A stretch of DNA of 64,000 bases from contig QOZQ01000001.1 of assembly GCA_003576695.1 (NCBI GenBank), positions 186,001 through 250,000 on the forward strand. Reading direction: 5' to 3'. Both the position numbers and the translations under genes were made by a program. Shown here piece after piece: positions 60,581 through 64,000 of this stretch (its first letter is position 1; each line of letters begins with the position of its first letter). Origin of the DNA: Taklimakanibacter lacteus (lineage in GTDB: Bacteria > Pseudomonadota > Alphaproteobacteria > Rhizobiales > Aestuariivirgaceae). The notes below the pieces were generated by a model. That model worked only from the letters and a program-made list of their open reading frames with translations, had not been told where the DNA came from and did no database searches.

Positions 60581-61567
60581 ATGCAGTCAGTGAGGAAACT
60601 GGGAATTGCGGCAATCGCCGGCCTTGTGATGGCCGCCGTGCCGACTGTGGGCATGGCCTTCGATTCCGATCACAAGGAGGAATGGAAGAAGATCAACATC
60701 CTCTTCGTGCCGTGGTCGCAGTCGTCAAACGCGTTCTTCGAGGCGGTGGTGAACGGCGCCAAGGACGCCGCCGAGCAGCAGGGCGTCAATATCGACATCC
60801 AGTTCGGCGAAGAAGACCAGAAGCACCAGCTCGGCATTCTCGAGACCGGCATCGCCAACAAGGTCAGCGGCATTGCCGTCAATATCGCCGACGACAACGC
60901 CTATATCGACGTTCTGTGCGGCGCCATGAAGCAGGGCATCCCCGTCGTCACCTTCAATATCGACGATTCGCGCCATGGCGCGCCGGACTCCACCTGCCGC
61001 ATGGCGTTCATGGGCCAGAATTTCATCGCCGCCGGCTATGTTCTCGGCAAGCGCATGATCGCCGAGCATGGGCTGAAGAAAGGCGACATGGTGTTCACGC
61101 CGGTCGAGGCGGCGCAAGCCACCTATGCCGTCGAGCGTCACGCGGGTGTGCAGAAGGCGCTTGCCGAGATCGGCGCCAGTTCCGAGATCCTCGGCGTCGG
61201 CAACGACCATGCGCAGGCGCTCAACCTGATGACGCAGTATCTGCTGGGCCACCCCGACACGGCCGCGGTCATCGGCCTCGGCCAGACGCCGACCAGCCAG
61301 GCCGTGCAGGCCATCAAGGATGCCGGTCTCAAGATACCGGCCGGCGGCTTCGATGTCTCGAAGGACATACTGGAAGACATCAAGAATGGCGAGCTCACCG
61401 CAACCGTCGACCAGCAACCCTACAGCCAGGGCTACTATGCGGTGACGCAATTGGCCCTCAACCTCAAATACGGGCTCTATCCTTCAGAGATGGATACGGG
61501 CGGCACGGGCCTCATCGACAAGACGAACTATCAGTTCGCCGAGAAATACGCCGGTCCGGTCCGCTGA
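60581..61567 (+). CDS. CUT2 sugar ABC transporter substrate-binding protein
   Basis: 328 residues. The signal peptide ends at VGMA (~26). The mature part NILFVPWSQSSNAFFEAVVNGAKDAAEQQGVNIDIQFGEED is the Peripla_BP_4 (ribose-binding-like) start. GGGAGGA precedes ATG 60581; the longer frame begins within the GntR end and is rejected. The set binding protein-permease-single ATPase resembles the fructose system frcBCA, though the sugar is not known. A strong hairpin follows the gene. Confidence 0.88.
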   Translation: MQSVRKLGIAAIAGLVMAAVPTVGMAFDSDHKEEWKKINILFVPWSQSSNAFFEAVVNGAKDAAEQQGVNIDIQFGEEDQKHQLGILETGIANKVSGIAVNIADDNAYIDVLCGAMKQGIPVVTFNIDDSRHGAPDSTCRMAFMGQNFIAAGYVLGKRMIAEHGLKKGDMVFTPVEAAQATYAVERHAGVQKALAEIGASSEILGVGNDHAQALNLMTQYLLGHPDTAAVIGLGQTPTSQAVQAIKDAGLKIPAGGFDVSKDILEDIKNGELTATVDQQPYSQGYYAVTQLALNLKYGLYPSEMDTGGTGLIDKTNYQFAEKYAGPVR

Positions 61568-61593
61568 GGCCGGCCTTCGTCAATGCCTGAGAT

Positions 61594-61620
61594 GACCGGC
61601 GGAGTCCCGATCCGCCGGTC
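61594..61620 (+). terminator. Hairpin between binding-protein and permease genes
   Basis: GACCGGCGGA-N7-TCCGCCGGTC is a perfect 10-bp stem, 27 nt after the binding-protein stop, followed by TTCTCCC. It is in the same position as the chvE-gguA hairpin and probably acts as a partial terminator or 3'-end stabiliser. Confidence 0.65.
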
Positions 61621-61648
61621 TTCTCCCGACGCCGCGGCAGGGGGAAGC

Positions 61649-62713
61649 ATGTCCAACAGCCAAGCCGATCATATTCGCAGAGCCGTCGCGGAGCGTGCCG
61701 GGCGCACGTTCCCGGCCAAGGTCGCGGACTGGATCCGCGACCGTCCGGAAGGCGGCATCGCCGTGATGTTCTGCATTGCCCAGATCCTGTGCATTGCCGG
61801 GGCCCTGATGTTTCCCGGAGAGTTCCGCTACCTGCTGCCGGCGAATATCGCCGTGACTCTCAAGTCGATCGCGCCGCTCGGCATCATGGCGCTGGGCGTC
61901 GGGATTCTCATGATCGCCGGTGAATACGACCTTTCCGTCGGCGCCCAGTATTCATTCCTCGCCATCGTCTGCGCCACGGTCAGCAACCAGCTTCTCGGCG
62001 ACATCAGTGAAGAGCATGCAAGTGCCGCGGCGCCCTTCATCGCCATGGCCCTCGTATTGACGATCGGCGCGCTCATCGGGGTGTTTCACGCGCTGATCAC
62101 GCTCAGGTTCAACATTCCGTCCTTCATCACGACGCTGGGCGGCATGCTGCTGTGGAAAGGGGCGACCTTGCTCTATCACGGCGCCTCGGCGCTGCGCTTC
62201 AAGCCGACCGAACCCTTCAGGACGATCTTCGGCGGCGAGATCGGCGTCATCCATGCCTCGATCATCTGGTTCAGCCTGTTCGCGATCGCCTTCTATTTCC
62301 TTCTCCATCACCACAGGCTCGGCAACCATTTCTATGCGGTGGGCGGCAACCGCAATGCGGCGGTGGCCATCGGCATCGATCCGGCGCGCACCAAGATCAT
62401 CGCCTTCGCCATTGCAGGCTTCATGGCGGCCTTTTCCGGTGTGGTCGCGGCGACCCGCGTCGGCTCGATCCAGCCCGGCGGCGGCCTCGGCATGGAGCTG
62501 CAGGCGATCGCGGCCTGCGTGATCGGCGGGCTTGCGCTCAATGGCGGGCGTGGCTCGATCCTCGGGATCGTGCTCGGCACGGCGCTGGTCTTCACCATCC
62601 AGGACGTGCTGCTTCTGCTCAGGGCGCCTGCCTTCTATTTCGAGATGTTCGTGGGCTCGCTGATCGTGATCGCGGTCGTCCTCAACACCGCCATCCGGCG
62701 CAGCAAGGCGTAA
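61649..62713 (+). CDS. CUT2 sugar ABC transporter permease
   Basis: 354 residues, about ten membrane helices. ILMIAGEYDLSVGAQYSFLAIVCAT and GGLALNGGRGSILGIVLGTALVFTIQDVLLLLRAPAFYFEMFVGSLIVIAV are the conserved family blocks. ATG 61649 is set by GGGGGAA; an upstream ATG at 61583 lies before the hairpin and is less likely. It carries a ~40-residue hydrophilic N-terminus. Twelve nt separate it from the ATPase gene. Confidence 0.9.
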   Translation: MSNSQADHIRRAVAERAGRTFPAKVADWIRDRPEGGIAVMFCIAQILCIAGALMFPGEFRYLLPANIAVTLKSIAPLGIMALGVGILMIAGEYDLSVGAQYSFLAIVCATVSNQLLGDISEEHASAAAPFIAMALVLTIGALIGVFHALITLRFNIPSFITTLGGMLLWKGATLLYHGASALRFKPTEPFRTIFGGEIGVIHASIIWFSLFAIAFYFLLHHHRLGNHFYAVGGNRNAAVAIGIDPARTKIIAFAIAGFMAAFSGVVAATRVGSIQPGGGLGMELQAIAACVIGGLALNGGRGSILGIVLGTALVFTIQDVLLLLRAPAFYFEMFVGSLIVIAVVLNTAIRRSKA

Positions 62714-62725
62714 GGAGAGAAGCCG

Positions 62726-63544
62726 ATGTCAGAACCCCGTCACGCGCTTCGCCATCCGCAGAAACCGGCCCATATCCCGGTGGACAGGCCGACAGAGGGC
62801 ATACGGCCCGAGGAGACACCTCTCTATGAGGCGCGCAAGATCGTCAAGCGCTATGGGTCATTCGTGGCGCTCAACAACATGGACTTCCATATCGGCCGGA
62901 ACGAGGTGGTGGGCCTGCTCGGGGACAATGGCGCCGGCAAGTCGACGCTGGTGCGGATGATCTCCGGCATCAATCCGCCGACCTCGGGCGAGGTCTTCAT
63001 CAACGGGAAGAAGACGGACATACGGACCCGGGCGGAGTCGGAAGCCTCCGGCATCGAGACCATCTACCAGGACATAGCGCTGGTCGATTCCATGTCGATC
63101 ACCCGCAATATCTTCATGGGCCGCGAGATCACCGGCCGCTTCGGCTTCATGGACCACCGGAAGATGGAGGAAGTCACCATCGACATACTCGGAAGCGCCG
63201 TCCAGATTTCGGGGATCGACGATCCCCGGAAGGAAGTGGGCTTCCTGTCGGGCGGGCAGAAGCAGGCGGTGGCGATCGCGCGGGCTGTGCATTTCAAGCG
63301 CAACATCCTGCTGCTGGACGAGCCGACCTCGGCACTTTCGGTGCGCGAGACCGAGCATCTTCTCGGCTATGTGCGGGATCTCAAGAAAGAGGGCACGTCC
63401 AGCGTGCTCGTCACCCACAATCTCTATCATGCCTTCATGGTCTGCGACCGTTTCGTGGTGATGAGCCATGGCGCCAAGGTGTTCGAGGCCAGGAAGGAGG
63501 ACACGACGATCGAAGAAGTGACGGATCACGTGATCAGGACCTGA
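62726..63544 (+). CDS. Sugar ABC transporter ATP-binding protein, single domain (FrcA-like)
   Basis: 272 residues with one ABC domain, unlike the double-domain GguA, hence like FrcA. Walker A is GDNGAGKST (66-74), signature LSGGQKQAVAIARAV, Walker B NILLLDEPTSALS and H-loop LVTHNLYHA. A ~32-residue hydrophilic N-terminal extension (RHALRHPQKPAHIPVDRPTEG) precedes the domain and is unusual. A homodimer must serve the permease. The desaturase gene follows 34 nt later and is probably co-transcribed. Confidence 0.88.
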   Translation: MSEPRHALRHPQKPAHIPVDRPTEGIRPEETPLYEARKIVKRYGSFVALNNMDFHIGRNEVVGLLGDNGAGKSTLVRMISGINPPTSGEVFINGKKTDIRTRAESEASGIETIYQDIALVDSMSITRNIFMGREITGRFGFMDHRKMEEVTIDILGSAVQISGIDDPRKEVGFLSGGQKQAVAIARAVHFKRNILLLDEPTSALSVRETEHLLGYVRDLKKEGTSSVLVTHNLYHAFMVCDRFVVMSHGAKVFEARKEDTTIEEVTDHVIRT

Positions 63545-63578
63545 CCCTCCTGCTCAGCGTGATGGAAGGAGCAGAGAC

Positions 63579-64000
63579 ATGAGCTTCGAAACCGCAAGCG
63601 CACCCTTTCCCCGCAATTACAGCCTCGAGGGACCGCTCAACGAGCGGGCAAAGCAGATCGGGCTCGCCAATGCCGATTGGTACAAGAGCGACATACCGCG
63701 CCCGCGCATGAAGGAACTGATGCAGCGCTCGGACGGTCCGGCGACGCGCGACACGCTGATCTGGATCGGTGCCTTGATCCTGACCGGCGGGCTTGGCGCC
63801 TGGTTCTGGGGCACATGGTGGTGCGTGCCGTTCTTCATCGTCTATGGCGTGCTCTATGGCTCAGGGGGCGATTCGCGCTGGCATGAATGCGGCCACGGCA
63901 CTGCCTTCAGGACCCAGTGGAAGAACGACGCCGTCTATCAGATCGCCTGCTTCATGACGGTGCGCAACCCGACCATCTGGCGCTGGAGCCATTCGCGCCA
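63579..64000 (+). CDS. Fatty acid desaturase-type membrane di-iron enzyme, N-terminal part
   Basis: About 140 residues before the window edge. Two membrane helices (DTLIWIGALILTGGLGAWFWGTW and the following VPFFIVYGVLYG) are followed by the first histidine box HECGHGTAF and, at the end, the second box beginning HSRH. This is the FA_desaturase domain, shared by acyl-lipid desaturases and membrane hydroxylases. GAAGGAG precedes the ATG. Its place directly behind a sugar ABC operon suggests it acts on the same imported compound, but this is inference. Confidence 0.88.
   Translation, partial: MSFETASAPFPRNYSLEGPLNERAKQIGLANADWYKSDIPRPRMKELMQRSDGPATRDTLIWIGALILTGGLGAWFWGTWWCVPFFIVYGVLYGSGGDSRWHECGHGTAFRTQWKNDAVYQIACFMTVRNPTIWRWSHSR

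Noticed and set aside
1-64000. CRISPR arrays, tRNA/rRNA genes and prophage
   Set aside because: No regularly spaced direct repeats of CRISPR size, no T-loop type GGTTCGAATCC sequence in a cloverleaf setting and no phage or integrase genes were found by eye; a tRNAscan or Infernal run would be decisive.

Overview
The window is high-GC, gene-dense chromosomal DNA of an alphaproteobacterium, most likely a member of the Hyphomicrobiales (Rhizobiales). The grounds are the divergent acnA / ccmABCDG arrangement, the dapF-mtaB-ftsY-yciB run, a chvE-gguA-gguB type sugar ABC operon, and intergenic palindromes resembling the mosaic elements of rhizobial genomes (two homologous copies, near 12.1 and 43.3 kb). 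The genus cannot be fixed from the sequence alone. No tRNA, rRNA, CRISPR array, transposase or phage gene was recognised.

Layout. 0-4 kb: a translationally coupled polyol/sugar-acid operon (the end of an FGGY kinase, a D-2-hydroxyacid dehydrogenase, a GlpD-like FAD dehydrogenase and a class II aldolase). 4-8 kb: single genes (GNAT, EamA exporter, HAD phosphatase, tandem universal stress protein, DUF1223 protein). 8-27 kb: the conserved core, with aconitase, cytochrome c maturation ccmABCDG, a MarR regulator, yciB-ftsY-mtaB-dapF, an aspartyl hydroxylase, an MFS carrier, an amine-oxidase-like flavoprotein, then ffh-(GNAT)-rpsP-rimM-trmD-rplS closed by a terminator. A structured leader with mutually exclusive stems precedes ffh.

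27-55 kb: an accessory region whose theme is pyrimidine catabolism. It has a CodA-type deaminase, PreT/PreA dihydropyrimidine dehydrogenase, a RutR-like TetR regulator, a four-component NMT1/ThiY-type ABC importer, a dihydropyrimidinase with all six metal ligands, a beta-ureidopropionase-type carbamoylase, a RocB-like M20 hydrolase and a RidA protein. A near-consensus RutR operator overlaps the predicted importer promoter and RutR-like half-sites lie before preT. Import, ring reduction, ring opening and decarbamoylation of uracil/thymine could therefore form one regulon. Unrelated genes interrupt it: an orphan antitoxin, a TIM-barrel isomerase, an AraC-VOC-DUF1801 set, DUF2277, an MBL hydrolase, a TetR-controlled CoA ligase/enoyl-CoA hydratase pair, a ClpP-like secreted protein, a 2OG oxygenase and a lytic transglycosylase.

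55-64 kb: two CUT2 sugar ABC operons (chvE-gguA-gguB, then binding protein-permease-ATPase) with a FadR-type GntR regulator between them. The second operon continues into a fatty-acid-desaturase-type membrane di-iron enzyme cut by the window edge. In both operons a perfect 10-bp hairpin follows the binding-protein gene. Three families of palindromic intergenic repeats are scattered through the window. The one gene-free stretch above 300 bp is 59256-59795, which holds a hairpin and three exact-period tandem 10-mers.
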